Of a DNA stretch of 64,000 nucleotides, positions 34,184 through 46,023 are shown piece by piece (position 1 is the stretch's first letter; each line of letters starts with the position of its first letter). The position numbers were made by a program, and so were the translations under genes. Source of the DNA: Bifidobacterium lemurum (lineage in GTDB: Bacteria; Actinomycetota; Actinomycetes; Actinomycetales; Bifidobacteriaceae); the NCBI RefSeq assembly GCF_014898175.1, contig NZ_CP062948.1, forward strand, positions 2,356,001 through 2,420,000, read 5' to 3'. Below the pieces are notes generated by a model that worked only from the letters and a program-made list of their open reading frames with translations, did no database searches and was not told the origin of the DNA.

Positions 34184-34351
34184 AGATCCCTCGACTGCGC
34201 TCGGGATGACGAGGAAGGAACGCCGCCCTGCTCGGGATGACGTTTTTTGTTTTCGTCATCCCGAGCGGAGGGCGTAGCCCGGAGTCGAAGGATCTCCTAC
34301 TGTTGAGTACTGCGTCATGCTGAGCGGAGCGCAGCGGAGTCGAAGCATCTT
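34184..34351. repeat. Intergenic repeat cluster after trpE
   Basis: Three units of the CATCCCGAGCG...GAGTCGAAGGATCT family: 34184-34211 (reverse), 34255-34297 and 34313-34351 (forward). GCTCGGGATGACG at 34230-34242 and CGTCATCCCGAGC at 34254-34266 form a 13-bp perfect hairpin with a T-rich loop, which could terminate trpE. Confidence 0.72.
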
Positions 34352-35352
34352 CAGGCTTTGGTGCGGATCCAATGCTCGCCGGAATGGAACCAGCGCATCA
34401 TCTCGTCATGCTTGCCCGCCTCGATTCGCTCCAGCTCCTCGACGGGGACGAAGCGCAGATCCTTCGGGCAGTGGTCGCTGCCGTTGCATCCGTTGCAGAT
34501 CATGCGGCTCGCGCAGAACAGGCAGCGCGAATCGTTGTACCGCGGATGGTAGAGCTCGTCGTCGTCCAGCTCCCGGTGATAGACCGGATCGAACAGGCGG
34601 AAGCGGACGTCGTGATGTTTGCGGTTGGTGCCGGCGAGGAACGCGAAGCGCGACTGTTCGGTTTTCCACGGCAGGTTCCGTAGCGGCCGCCCGTGCCAGC
34701 GCAGGTCGGTGCCGGACTCGTACCAGCAGAAGTTGGTCGTATGCTTGAGACATTGCGCGGCGATGTCGTACACCCACGCCACATCGCAGGGTCGCGGGTT
34801 CGCATAGTTCTCGCCGCCGCATTCGACCTGCTCGATCTGACCCGACTCCAACGCCGGCCCTAAATCGATCGGCCCCAGCAGCGGCGCCAGCGTCAGTCCC
34901 TTGTGTTTGGCGGGAATCGCTTCGAACACCGGCCAGCGACGGTTGAACATGTTCTGGTTCTCCGTGGTGATGTGCAGGATCACGTTCTCGTACCCCTCGC
35001 CCCAATCCGCCGGCAGATGCCCGGCGATGCGTTCGGGGCGTTTGGTCAGGATGTAGAACACCACGTCGCAGCGCCGCCTGATGATATCCCACATCTCGTC
35101 GCGCCACTCGTCGGCCTCCTCGACGAAGGTGTCCGAGGTCATGTTCACGCGGATCCGCTCGCCGGCCTTGATTTTGAAATCGCCGTGCCGGTCCTTCTTC
35201 AACGGCTTGTCGAATTCCTGCGTGCGGTGCACCACCGTGGATGGCATGGTGACGCCACGCTGCGCATCGAGCTGGAACATGTAGCAGTTGCGGCAGCCCG
35301 CCGACACCTTATGGCACCCATGCCATGGGTTCCAGATGTCATGTGTGGCCAT
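34351..35352 (-). CDS. DUF5131 (phage Gp37/Gp68-like) protein with two Cys clusters
   Basis: 333 aa. The N-terminus has C13-x6-C20-x2-CY, in the WHGCxxVSxGCxNCYM setting typical of the family, which is distantly radical-SAM-like. A second cluster near the C-terminus, C277-x2-C-x5-C286-x2-C-x5-C295, could hold another metal site. The middle has FYILTKRPERI and LLGPIDLGP. Biochemical role unknown. Start ATG 35352 after GGAGAG. Convergent with trpE and not flanked by phage genes. Confidence 0.82.
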   Translation of the reverse strand: MATHDIWNPWHGCHKVSAGCRNCYMFQLDAQRGVTMPSTVVHRTQEFDKPLKKDRHGDFKIKAGERIRVNMTSDTFVEEADEWRDEMWDIIRRRCDVVFYILTKRPERIAGHLPADWGEGYENVILHITTENQNMFNRRWPVFEAIPAKHKGLTLAPLLGPIDLGPALESGQIEQVECGGENYANPRPCDVAWVYDIAAQCLKHTTNFCWYESGTDLRWHGRPLRNLPWKTEQSRFAFLAGTNRKHHDVRFRLFDPVYHRELDDDELYHPRYNDSRCLFCASRMICNGCNGSDHCPKDLRFVPVEELERIEAGKHDEMMRWFHSGEHWIRTKA

Positions 35353-35443
35353 CTCCGCTCTCCTTATTCAAACAACTGTTCGATATCCAACTATAAGCTT
35401 CCAAACGGAACGCGGACTCCATGCTTGACTTGCGGTCGGGTGT

Positions 35444-36118
35444 CTAGTTGGTTGCGCCGGATCGGAACCAGGCGATGACGATTTGCGTGCGGTCGCGCAG
35501 GCCGGTCTTGTCGAGGATGCGGCTGACGTATCGTCGGACGGAGGCGACCTCGATGGTGAGGCGCTGGGCTATCTCCTGGTTGGATAGCCCCTGCGCGATC
35601 AGCCCTGCGATCTCATACTCCCTTGGGGTAAGCCTGCCGAGCTGTCGCCTGGCCTGAGCATCGTCATCGTTGCGGCGGGCGTGCGCCCTGTCCCGGTTGA
35701 TGATCTCCGCGGTGATGCGTGGGGTGAGCACCGCGTCGCCGTCGGCCACGGCGTGGATGGCCCGATGGAGATCCCGGGTGGACACGTCCTTAAGCAGGAA
35801 TCCATAGGCTCCTGCATGCAGCCCGGTGAATGCGTAGTCGTCCTCGTCATAGGTGGTCAGGATCAGTGTGCGGACGGTGGGGAACTCTTTGGAGATGATC
35901 GCGGTGGCGCTGATACCGTCCATCACGGGCATGCGGACGTCCATGAGAATCACGTGGGGCAGCGGCCGTCCGGTTTTCTCGAGCTCGCGCAGCATGGCCA
36001 CCGCCTCCTGGCCGTTTGACGCCTGATTAGCGACCCGTAGGCCCGGGTCAGCCTCGATCATGCGTGTCAGCCCCTTGCGAAGGAGCGTGATGTCATCGAC
36101 CAGCATCACGTCAATCAT
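35444..36118 (-). CDS. NarL/LuxR-type response regulator
   Basis: 224 aa. Receiver with LVDDITLLRKG, phospho-Asp in VILMDVRMPVMDG and LLKDV; LuxR-type HTH at the end with LTPREYEIAGLIAQGLSNQEIAQ. The start overlaps the kinase gene by 8 bp. Last gene of a four-gene operon (ABC ATPase, permease, kinase, regulator). Confidence 0.93.
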   Translation of the reverse strand: MIDVMLVDDITLLRKGLTRMIEADPGLRVANQASNGQEAVAMLRELEKTGRPLPHVILMDVRMPVMDGISATAIISKEFPTVRTLILTTYDEDDYAFTGLHAGAYGFLLKDVSTRDLHRAIHAVADGDAVLTPRITAEIINRDRAHARRNDDDAQARRQLGRLTPREYEIAGLIAQGLSNQEIAQRLTIEVASVRRYVSRILDKTGLRDRTQIVIAWFRSGATN

Positions 36119-37397
36119 GGGGATCCTCCTCCTTCTTCTTGCCGGTGGAGGGCAGGGTGGCTTTCACCGTCCAGCCCCCGTTCTCGTCTGGCCCATAGCT
36201 CAGGCTTCCATGGGCCAGCAGACATTGTTCGCCGATTTGCTTCAGTCCGATTCCCGGGTGGTCTTTGACGGGTGTCTTCCGGTCGGCCCCGGGATGCTCG
36301 CTCATATGCCCGTCATCATGGATGCTGATGTGGAGGGTGCCGTCGTCTCCGTAGTCCCGGGAAAGGATGATGGTGGTTGGCTCCGATGCATGCCGGAGCG
36401 TGTTGGTGATCGCCTCTCTGCAGATGATGAAGCAGAGGTTGTCCTGTTTTGGGTCATGGCGTCGACGGCCTGTTTCGGTGAGGACCACGGCCAGGCCCGC
36501 CGCGCGGGCATGGGCGACCACGGTGTCGGTCTCGTCGAGTGAATGCGGCGTCGAACCGAATCCGCTCCGGGAACCGGACGCCTGGGCTGCTTCCATCGCA
36601 CCATCTTCCCGGGAAAACTCCTCGTGGCGCTGGACCAGGGTATGGACGGCATGGCGGGTGTCGGCCAATCCTTCCCTTGCGACTTGGCCGATGTCCTTGA
36701 GTGCGGCGTGCAGTTCGCCGATATCGGTCGCTTCCGCGAAGCCTTGGGCCAACGCGATGATCGTGGTCAGGTCGTGCCCCACGCTGTCGTGCAGTTCTGC
36801 GGCGACCTGGGCGCGGGATATGGCCTGGTTCCTTTGCTTTGCGAGCATCTCGGCGCGAACGCGCTCCCGGTCCGCGCGCCGTTCGGCATCGCGCCATATC
36901 CGGTAGACTCTGACGGCGATGGCGGCGGCTATGACGGCCGAGACAGCCGCCATGCGGGCCGCCCATTCAAGGAAGAGCGCGCTACCGTCATGCATGGCGA
37001 AGGTGACCACGCTGACGGCTATGACGGTCTCGCATATCCCCGCGACCGCCTTGCTCGCCGGGGACAGGGAGACGCAGAAATAGAGCGCTCCCACCAGAGG
37101 TATCAGGAAACTTCCGTCCGAGGTGACGGCCGACAGGCCGATGTATGCCAAGGCCTCGATGGTGGTGACGCACAGGGGTGCCCGCCTGCTCCAGTACAAC
37201 AGGCAGGAACACAGGAGACCGAACAGAGCGATGACCGTCTTCCACATAAGCAGAGGAATGCGTTCGGCCCAGTCCGGCGGAAAGAGCGGCGCACTGATAT
37301 AGAGGGCCGTATAGAGCATGCTCAGGATGGGCATGACGAATCTGTCCACGTGGAGTTTGCCAAGAATTCTGAACAGGTCGGTTGTCATGACGTTCAT
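36111..37397 (-). CDS. NarX-type sensor histidine kinase
   Basis: 428 aa. About five to six membrane segments occupy residues 1-165, without a large outer domain. HisKA_3 has AAELHDSVGHDLTTIIALAQ with the phospho-His, and the ATPase part has ICREAITNTLRHA then GIGLKQIGEQ. Start MNVMTTD after GGGGGAGG. Directly downstream of an FtsX-type permease, a layout often used to sense transport or envelope stress (inference). Confidence 0.92.
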   Translation of the reverse strand: MNVMTTDLFRILGKLHVDRFVMPILSMLYTALYISAPLFPPDWAERIPLLMWKTVIALFGLLCSCLLYWSRRAPLCVTTIEALAYIGLSAVTSDGSFLIPLVGALYFCVSLSPASKAVAGICETVIAVSVVTFAMHDGSALFLEWAARMAAVSAVIAAAIAVRVYRIWRDAERRADRERVRAEMLAKQRNQAISRAQVAAELHDSVGHDLTTIIALAQGFAEATDIGELHAALKDIGQVAREGLADTRHAVHTLVQRHEEFSREDGAMEAAQASGSRSGFGSTPHSLDETDTVVAHARAAGLAVVLTETGRRRHDPKQDNLCFIICREAITNTLRHASEPTTIILSRDYGDDGTLHISIHDDGHMSEHPGADRKTPVKDHPGIGLKQIGEQCLLAHGSLSYGPDENGGWTVKATLPSTGKKKEEDPHD

Positions 37398-37437
37398 TGC
37401 GCCTCCCCCTCATGGAGCATGCCGAGGAAGCTCGGAC

Positions 37438-38859
37438 TCACTCGCCAGTGTACCGTGCTATCACGGCGGCGGGGGACCGGCGTACCGTCCTGCGCACTGT
37501 GGCCCATGACGCCAGCGATGCCGCCGCGGCGAGGATGAGGTAGACCAGTGCCCAGTGGATCCATGGTATGCCGATGTGTGAGACGCCGAAGATTTTGCGG
37601 AAGCCCTCGGCATACACGACGATCGGCAGGAGGCTGGAGACGAAAGACACCAGGGCAGTGGTCGTCGCCATGATGAGCCCCTCGAAGGCGGACATGAGCT
37701 CGAGTTGCCCCGGATCGGCGCCTGTGATCGCCACAAGAGACAGGTCCAGGCTCCGGCCGTGGGCCGAGATGAGATAGCCGGCGCACACCCCGGCCAGCGT
37801 GACGACCAGCGCGGGGCCAAGGAGGGTGATGAGCATGGAGAAATCGGAGCTGTCGACCTCTAGGTTGGGAGGAAGCAGACGGCTGGATTCGGTGCTGGTC
37901 AGGTAGAAGGAGTCGGTCATCATCAGCAAAGACACACCCACGGCCAAGGGTATGACCGTTGAGCTGAGGTTGCGCATGCGGCTGCCGGCCTGCCGGCATG
38001 CCACCAGCCAGGAGGGGACGTGCGGGGCGATGATTCCGGTCCAGCAGCTCGTGACCACGCCCAGCAACGCGGGACCGGCCAGGCAGATCGCCGCCAGCAG
38101 GAGCACGAAGCCGAACGTGCTGCCCATACCGATGGGGAGGATGGGCTCGGCGGTGTGCAGGCGGGTGAGTTGGTCGGCGGGGATGGACTGCGCCTGCATG
38201 ACCGGCACCAGCATGAACGCCAAGGCGGCCAATAGGCACAGTGAGGCGAGGATGCGCCGCATCCAGCCGATCGTTTTCGGCGGGGCGATGGCGGCACGCA
38301 GGGATTCCACCGGACTGATCCGGCTGATGGTCCTGATGGTCAACAGCGTGCCGACCAAAGCCACCGCCACTCCGCATACCGTGCCCGCGGCCCAGGAGGT
38401 GAACTGGTGGCTGGCGATAAAAGGCTGTCGGCCGATCAGGAACTGCGAAGTCTCCCACGCGTAGAGAGGCCTGGCCAGCAGGAAGGACGCCACTAGGGAG
38501 ATCAGACTGGCCGCAAGCGCCAGGATGAGCACTCGCAGGCAGGTCAATGCGGTGAGCTGCCACGGCGTGGCTCCCTGCAGAGCCAGAAGGGCGAGGTTGC
38601 GGCGCCGCTGCGTGATCACCGACGAGACGACCTGCAGGATGATCAGCACCGCGGCGACGAGGAGAGCCACGAAGGGAATCATCAGATTCTGATAGGCCGT
38701 CCGGCTCTGTTCGTCCATACCGGGCAGGTCTCCAAGCGCTCGGGCCGATGAGAGCATCATGGCCAGCAGACCCAGCATGGTTTGCGAGACGGTCAGCACA
38801 AGCATGACGCCACTCCAGGCCAGGGGCGCGTCATGCAAGTCTCGGAGGATGAGTCGCAT
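37438..38859 (-). CDS. FtsX-family ABC transporter permease
   Basis: 473 aa; several membrane segments in two clusters (about 20-130 and 180-465) typical of MacB/FtsX permeases, with VSSVITQRRRNLALLALQGATPWQL in the coupling region. The start is ATG 38859, sharing its A with the TGA stop of the ATPase gene, so translation is coupled. Together with the ATPase it forms a transporter of peptide or lipid type; substrate unknown. Confidence 0.9.
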   Translation of the reverse strand: MRLILRDLHDAPLAWSGVMLVLTVSQTMLGLLAMMLSSARALGDLPGMDEQSRTAYQNLMIPFVALLVAAVLIILQVVSSVITQRRRNLALLALQGATPWQLTALTCLRVLILALAASLISLVASFLLARPLYAWETSQFLIGRQPFIASHQFTSWAAGTVCGVAVALVGTLLTIRTISRISPVESLRAAIAPPKTIGWMRRILASLCLLAALAFMLVPVMQAQSIPADQLTRLHTAEPILPIGMGSTFGFVLLLAAICLAGPALLGVVTSCWTGIIAPHVPSWLVACRQAGSRMRNLSSTVIPLAVGVSLLMMTDSFYLTSTESSRLLPPNLEVDSSDFSMLITLLGPALVVTLAGVCAGYLISAHGRSLDLSLVAITGADPGQLELMSAFEGLIMATTTALVSFVSSLLPIVVYAEGFRKIFGVSHIGIPWIHWALVYLILAAAASLASWATVRRTVRRSPAAVIARYTGE

Positions 38860-39596
38860 CAGACACCTGCTCTCAGTATGGAATCCCTGTCGGCTGTGGC
38901 TATGCGCCCATCGCTGAGTCGCACGACGGTGTCGCATCGGGAGGCGACTTGAGCGCTATGGGTGACCATGACGACCGCGTGTCCCGGGTGATTGGCGAAG
39001 GCGGCAAGCTCGTCGACGACTCGGTTGCCGGTGTCCCGGTCGAGTGCGCCGGTGGGTTCGTCGGCGAAGATGACATCGGGGTCGGAGAGCAAGGTGCGGG
39101 CCAGGGCGACCCTCTGCTGTTCGCCTCCCGACAGAAGCGTCACGTTGGTTTTGACGAGTCCGTCGATGCCCAGTCTGGTCAGCACGCCGGATACCCGGGA
39201 CTGAGGCCAACGGGCGTTACGCAGGGTGAAGGGCAGCTTGAGGTTGTCCTCCACGCTCATAGAAGGCACCAGATTGTAGGCCTGGAAAACGAAACCCAGA
39301 TGTTCGCGGCGGAATCGGGCGGACGCGGCGGGTCCCATGGACGAGACGCGCTGCCCCAGGATGTCCACCTGGCCCGAACTAACGGGCTCGAGTCCGGCGA
39401 GGCAGTAGAGCAGGGTTGATTTGCCGCTGCCCGACGGTCCCACGATGCCGGTCATGGCTCCCCATGGCGCGGTGAACTCCACGTTGTCCAGGAGGGTGAT
39501 GGTCTCCCCTTTCCTAGGAGAAACCCGTTTGCATAGGCCGGATGCGTGGATCGGGAATTGTTCCTGCCGGCCAACGGAAGTATAGGTGTGTTTCAT
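38859..39596 (-). CDS. ABC transporter ATP-binding protein (LolD/MacB type)
   Basis: 245 aa. Walker A GPSGSGKST, Q-loop FVFQAYNL, signature LSGGEQQRVALARTL and Walker B VIFADEPTGALD are all present. Start after GAAGGGG. First gene of the operon; the upstream region holds direct repeats and palindromes that may bind the downstream regulator. Confidence 0.94.
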   Translation of the reverse strand: MKHTYTSVGRQEQFPIHASGLCKRVSPRKGETITLLDNVEFTAPWGAMTGIVGPSGSGKSTLLYCLAGLEPVSSGQVDILGQRVSSMGPAASARFRREHLGFVFQAYNLVPSMSVEDNLKLPFTLRNARWPQSRVSGVLTRLGIDGLVKTNVTLLSGGEQQRVALARTLLSDPDVIFADEPTGALDRDTGNRVVDELAAFANHPGHAVVMVTHSAQVASRCDTVVRLSDGRIATADRDSILRAGV

Positions 39597-39952
39597 AGCC
39601 CCTTCTCAGATCATTGTCCGTGGTGGACGGTGTCGATGGTGGACGGATACCCGCGCGGTAACAATGATTCTTCCAAGCCGGACCGGCACAATCAACGTCG
39701 ATCACCGCTTTGCCATCTCCAGATGGCGGCAATTAAATGCTGCTCACGGGCCAATCCCTGTCAGGGATCCATTCGATAAGAGCATCATGAGTGCCAGAAC
39801 CGATGTTTTCCCGTGATCAGTACCTCCGAGCCCTTTCGAGACATTCGCCAAAGTCGAAAATCCTCACATTTTAAGACGAGTGCCGCCGCCGCTCATGCCC
39901 ATCGCATACAGTGTGGCTTGAAAACCCAATGACGCAAACCAAAGGGAGAGAC
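39597..39952. promoter_or_regulatory. 356-bp intergenic region between the ABC operon and trpCB
   Basis: It carries no gene. Near the ABC start lies a direct repeat TGGTGGACGG at 39621 and 39637, a 16-bp period. Further along are palindromes GCCATCT-CC-AGATGGC (39712-39727) and ATCCCTG-T-CAGGGAT (39754-39768). TACAGT at 39907-39912 is a possible -10 for trpCB. The direct repeats are candidates for the LuxR-type regulator of the operon. Confidence 0.45.
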
Positions 39953-42040
<2,088 letters not shown>

Positions 42041-42071
42041 ACGAACGCGAGCACGAAGGAAAGCAACGACA

Positions 42072-42947
42072 ATGACGAACGAAACAGCATCCACCCCGTC
42101 CGGCCAGCCTTTGGGCATCAGCCATAAGCCCAGCGCCACCGAGGCCATGTTCACCGCGTTCAAAGCCGAGGACAAGCCGGCCTTCATCGGCTACCTGCCC
42201 TACGGCTTTCCGAACCCCGAAACGTCGCTCGACGCGCTGCGCACCATGGTCGAGCACGGCGTCGACGCGGTCGAGATCGGCCTGCCCTACTCCGACCCGA
42301 TAATGGACGGCCCCGTCATCCAGGCCGCCAGCCAGATCGCCCTGCGCAACGGCGAACGCATCAACGGCGTGTTCAAAGCCGTGGAGACCGTGGCCAACGC
42401 TGGCGGCGTGCCGCTGGTCATGAGCTACTGGAACCTCATCTTCCACTATGGGGTCGAACGGTTCGCGCGCGATTTCGAAAACGCGGGCGGCGCTGGCTTG
42501 ATCACCGCGGACCTCATCCCGGACGAGGCGGGGGAGTGGATCGAGGCCTCCGACCGTCACGGACTCGACCGCATCTTCCTGGTCTCCCCGGATTCCAGCG
42601 ACGAACGGCTGCGTCTCGTCGCCAGGAACGCGCGCGGCTTCGTCTACGCCGCCTCCCGTATGGGCGTGACCGGCGAACGCGACACGCTCGGCACGTCCCC
42701 CGAGACGCTGGTCGAACGCACGCGCAAGGCCGGCGCCACGAACGTGTGCGTGGGCATCGGCGTCTCCACCGCCGCTCAGGGCGCCCAGGTCGGCCGGTAC
42801 GCCGACGGCGTCATCGTCGGCTCGGCGCTGGTGCACACGCTGCTGAACGACGACAACCGCACCGCCCGCGACGCCGCCGAAGGATTGGCATTGCTCGCCG
42901 CGAAGACGGACGAGCTCGCCGAAGGCATCCACAACGCGCGGCGCTGA
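42072..42947 (+). CDS. trpA: Tryptophan synthase alpha subunit
   Basis: Splits indole-3-glycerol phosphate to indole and G3P and passes indole to the beta subunit; 291 aa TIM barrel. The catalytic Glu lies in DAVEIGLPYSDPIMDGPVIQ, followed by PLVMSYWNLI, GLITADLIPDEA and VGIGVSTAAQ. N-terminal extension of about 20 residues. Followed by a 17-bp stem hairpin (42983-43025). Confidence 0.96.
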   Translation: MTNETASTPSGQPLGISHKPSATEAMFTAFKAEDKPAFIGYLPYGFPNPETSLDALRTMVEHGVDAVEIGLPYSDPIMDGPVIQAASQIALRNGERINGVFKAVETVANAGGVPLVMSYWNLIFHYGVERFARDFENAGGAGLITADLIPDEAGEWIEASDRHGLDRIFLVSPDSSDERLRLVARNARGFVYAASRMGVTGERDTLGTSPETLVERTRKAGATNVCVGIGVSTAAQGAQVGRYADGVIVGSALVHTLLNDDNRTARDAAEGLALLAAKTDELAEGIHNARR

Positions 42948-42982
42948 CCGCACGGCGGCACGACATCGTCGACTCGACGGCA

Positions 42983-43025
42983 GGGAGGGAATTCGCCGGG
43001 AAGAACATCCGGTGAATTCCCTCCC
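42983..43025 (+). terminator. Hairpin between trpA and lgt
   Basis: GGGAGGGAATTCGCCGG / CCGGTGAATTCCCTCCC pair along 17 bp with one wobble. There is no T run, so it is a possible terminator or stability element. Confidence 0.55.
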
Positions 43026-43079
43026 TCATGCTGCGCGCCGTCCGCCCGCGATACCGGCGGACCTATAGGATAAGGAATC

Positions 43080-44015
43080 ATGAATCTCGCGTATATCCCG
43101 TCGCCGACCTTCTCGTCGTTCGACATCGGCCCGGTCACCATCCGCATGTACGCGGTCTGCATCCTCGTCGGCATCTGTTTCGCCGTCTGGATTCTGACCA
43201 CCCGATGGAAACGGGTCGGCGGCACCTTCGACCAGGTGCTCGACACGACGCTGGTCGCCGTGCCCTGCGGCATCGTGGGCGCGCGTCTGTACCACTGCAT
43301 CACCACGCCCAGCATGTACTTCCCGCCGACCGGTGATCTGGTGAACATCCTCAAGATATGGGAGGGCGGACTGGCGATTTTCGGAGGCATCTCCGTGGGC
43401 GCGCTGGCCGCGTTCCTGTGGTGCCGCCACCGCCATTACCCCTTCGCGCTGCTCGCCGACTGCCTCGCCCCGGGACTGCTGGTGGCGCAGGCCATCGGAC
43501 GGTTGGGCAACTGGTTCAACCAGGAGCTGTACGGCTGGCCCACCACCCTGCCGTGGGGGTTGAAGCTCAACGACGCGGACGCCATCGGCAAAACCGAGGT
43601 GTGCTATACCGGATCGGCCTGTCCCGACGGCGCGGACACGCTGTTCCACCCCACGTTCCTGTACGAGATGATCTGGAACCTCGTCGGGGCGGCGCTGATC
43701 GTCGTCATCGGAAGGAAACTCGCCGACCAGCTCAAGGCCGGCCAGCAGTTCGCCATGTACATGATCTGGTACGGTCTGGGCCGCAGCTGGATCGAGAACG
43801 TGCGCATCAACTATTCGACGGTGATCCTCGGCCTGCGCACCAACGTATGGACCGCGATCATCGTGTTCGTGCTCGGATGCGTCCTCTTCGTCGTGTTGTA
43901 CAAGCACGGCAGCCGCACGGAGGAACTGGCGGGCCGTCTCGCCTCGGTGAGCGCCGACGAGCTCGAACGCCAGAGACTGGCCGACGAGAAAGCCAAGGCT
44001 CGCAAAGGGCGTTGA
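43080..44015 (+). CDS. lgt: Prolipoprotein diacylglyceryl transferase
   Basis: Attaches diacylglycerol to the lipobox Cys of lipoproteins; integral membrane enzyme of 311 aa. It has MNLAYIPSPTFSSFDIGPVTIRMYAV at the start, GGLAIFGGISVG and the signature GRLGNWFNQELYG. HPTFLYEMIWN and a final membrane helix follow. A charged C-terminal tail. Needed for lipoproteins such as the one at 4.8 kb. Confidence 0.95.
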   Translation: MNLAYIPSPTFSSFDIGPVTIRMYAVCILVGICFAVWILTTRWKRVGGTFDQVLDTTLVAVPCGIVGARLYHCITTPSMYFPPTGDLVNILKIWEGGLAIFGGISVGALAAFLWCRHRHYPFALLADCLAPGLLVAQAIGRLGNWFNQELYGWPTTLPWGLKLNDADAIGKTEVCYTGSACPDGADTLFHPTFLYEMIWNLVGAALIVVIGRKLADQLKAGQQFAMYMIWYGLGRSWIENVRINYSTVILGLRTNVWTAIIVFVLGCVLFVVLYKHGSRTEELAGRLASVSADELERQRLADEKAKARKGR

Positions 44016-44057
44016 TATCCGGAAAGTAGTCGCAAACCAAAGCTAGAGTAGGTAATC

Positions 44058-44723
44058 ATGAGCATTGAAATCGCACCCAGCATCCTGTCCGCCGACTTCT
44101 GCAATCTCGAGCGTGACCTCAAAGCCATCGCCAACGCCGATCTGGTCCACGTCGATGTGATGGACCACCATTTCGTGCCGAACCTCACCCTCGGCGAGCC
44201 GATCGTCGAGCGCATCTGCCAGGTGACCGACCTGCCGGTCGACGTGCACCTGATGATCGAGGACCCCGACCGTTGGGCCCCTGAATACGCCAAGCTCGGC
44301 GCCGCCTCCGTGAGCTTCCATATGGGCGCCACGCACGCTCCCGTGCGTCTGGCCCGCCAGCTGCGCGACATGGGCTGCAAGGCCTGCTTCGCCGTGCGTC
44401 CGGCCGAACCGGTCGAGCCGATCTTCGACATCCTCGACGAGTTCGACATGATTCTCATCATGACCGTGGAACCCGGTTTCGGCGGCCAGAAGTTCCTCGA
44501 CAACCAGATGGCCAAGGTGCGTCGCCTGCGCGACGAGATCACCCGTAGGGGACTGAAGACCAAGATCCAGGTCGATGGCGGCGTGAGCCCCAAAACCGCG
44601 CATATCGTGGCCGAGGCCGGCGCCGACGTGCTGGTGGCCGGTTCCGCCGTGTACGGCGCGGACAGCCCCGCCGAGGCGATCGATTCGATCCGCGAGAAGG
44701 CCGCCGCCGCATTCAAGGCCTGA
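44058..44723 (+). CDS. rpe: Ribulose-phosphate 3-epimerase
   Basis: Interconverts ribulose-5-P and xylulose-5-P; 221-aa TIM barrel. Motifs: [21 protein letters not shown] with a metal Asp, [19 protein letters not shown] and [12 protein letters not shown]. Xylulose-5-P feeds the phosphoketolase (bifid) shunt, so this is a central carbon gene in bifidobacteria. Confidence 0.96.
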   Translation: MSIEIAPSILSADFCNLERDLKAIANADLVHVDVMDHHFVPNLTLGEPIVERICQVTDLPVDVHLMIEDPDRWAPEYAKLGAASVSFHMGATHAPVRLARQLRDMGCKACFAVRPAEPVEPIFDILDEFDMILIMTVEPGFGGQKFLDNQMAKVRRLRDEITRRGLKTKIQVDGGVSPKTAHIVAEAGADVLVAGSAVYGADSPAEAIDSIREKAAAAFKA

Positions 44724-44776
44724 GCCGTTCCGCGCCAAACCAACCATTGTTCACACATAAGGTAGAAATCCCCACC

Positions 44777-45040
44777 ATGAAGACGTTTGAATCGTTGTTC
44801 CAGGAACTGAGCGAGAAGGCCGCCACCCGTCCGGAGGGCTCGCTGACCGTCGACGAGCTCGACAAGGGCACGCATTTCATCGGCAAGAAGATCGTCGAGG
44901 AGGCCTCCGAGACGTGGATCGCCGCCGAATACGAGGGCGCCGACCGCACCGCCGAGGAGATGAGCCAGCTGCTCTACCACGTGCAGGTGATGATGATCAA
45001 GCACGGTATCAGCCTGGAGGATGTCTACAAGCACCTGTGA
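44777..45040 (+). CDS. hisE: Phosphoribosyl-ATP pyrophosphatase
   Basis: Second step of histidine synthesis, PR-ATP to PR-AMP; 87 aa. The helical MazG-like fold has [21 protein letters not shown] and the metal motif [13 protein letters not shown]. Start ATG 44777, giving MKTFESLFQ; ten extra residues from 44747 are not family-like. hisG follows after 118 bases. Confidence 0.95.
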   Translation: MKTFESLFQELSEKAATRPEGSLTVDELDKGTHFIGKKIVEEASETWIAAEYEGADRTAEEMSQLLYHVQVMMIKHGISLEDVYKHL

Positions 45041-45158
45041 GTCCGCCGCGCCGCCGTCCCACAACCGTGGGCGGCGCGATGGTATGGCGGCCGGCCGAAG
45101 CCAGGCATCCGCAAGACGTGACCGCGCGCCGCATGGGCGTGCGACCTTAGGAGGGAAA

Positions 45159-46010
45159 ATGCTCAGAATCGCCGTGCCCAACAAGGGCATGCTGTCCGAA
45201 CCCGCATGGAATATGCTCGCCGAAGCGGGCTATCGTCTGCGTTCCAACCCCCGCCAGCTGGTGGTGGAGGATCCGGACAACGACGTGGAGCTGTTCTATC
45301 TGCGGCCGATCGACATCGCCGTGTATGTGGGCCGAGGCACCATCGACGTGGGCATCACCGGCCACGACCTGCTGCTCAACTCGGGCACCGAGGCGCAGCG
45401 CCATATGGATCTGGGATTCGGCGCCTCCACGTTCCGTTTCGCCGCGCCGAACGAATCCCCGATCGCCTCGCTGGCGGATATCGAAGGCAAGCGTGTGGCC
45501 ACATCCTTCGACAAGCTGGTGCACGACTACCTCGTGCGCAACGGCATCAACGCCGAAACCATCCACCTTGACGGCGCGGTCGAATCCTCCGTGCAGCTGG
45601 GCGTCGCCGATCTGATCGCGGACGTGGTCTCCACCGGCACCACCCTGCGCAATGCGGGCCTGCGTATTTTCGGCGATCCGATCATGCGGTCCGAAGCCAT
45701 TCTGATCCGTTCCCCGCGTCTCGACGAGCATGACGAGCGTCTGACGATCCTCAGCCGCCGTCTGCAGGGCGTGCTGACCGCCCAGCGGTACGTGCTGATG
45801 GACTACGACATCCCCGTCGAGAAGGTGTCCGCGGCCGTCGCGGTGACCCCCGGCTTCGAAAGTCCGACGATTTCGCCGCTGCACGACAAGCAGTGGGCCG
45901 CCGTGCGCGTCATGGTTCCCAAGGCGAAGGTCAACCAGTTGATGGACAAACTGTATGAGGTCGGTGCGCGCGGCATCATCGTGACCGCGTTGCAGGCCTC
46001 CCGCATGTAG
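45159..46010 (+). CDS. hisG: ATP phosphoribosyltransferase (long form)
   Basis: First step of histidine synthesis; 283 aa, the long HisG type with a C-terminal regulatory ACT-like domain for histidine feedback. It starts [15 protein letters not shown] and has [34 protein letters not shown] and, late, [23 protein letters not shown]. Start at 45159 after TAGGAGGG. Longer reading frames upstream are rejected. Confidence 0.95.
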   Translation: MLRIAVPNKGMLSEPAWNMLAEAGYRLRSNPRQLVVEDPDNDVELFYLRPIDIAVYVGRGTIDVGITGHDLLLNSGTEAQRHMDLGFGASTFRFAAPNESPIASLADIEGKRVATSFDKLVHDYLVRNGINAETIHLDGAVESSVQLGVADLIADVVSTGTTLRNAGLRIFGDPIMRSEAILIRSPRLDEHDERLTILSRRLQGVLTAQRYVLMDYDIPVEKVSAAVAVTPGFESPTISPLHDKQWAAVRVMVPKAKVNQLMDKLYEVGARGIIVTALQASRM

Positions 46011-46023
46011 ACTGTTGCCTGTT

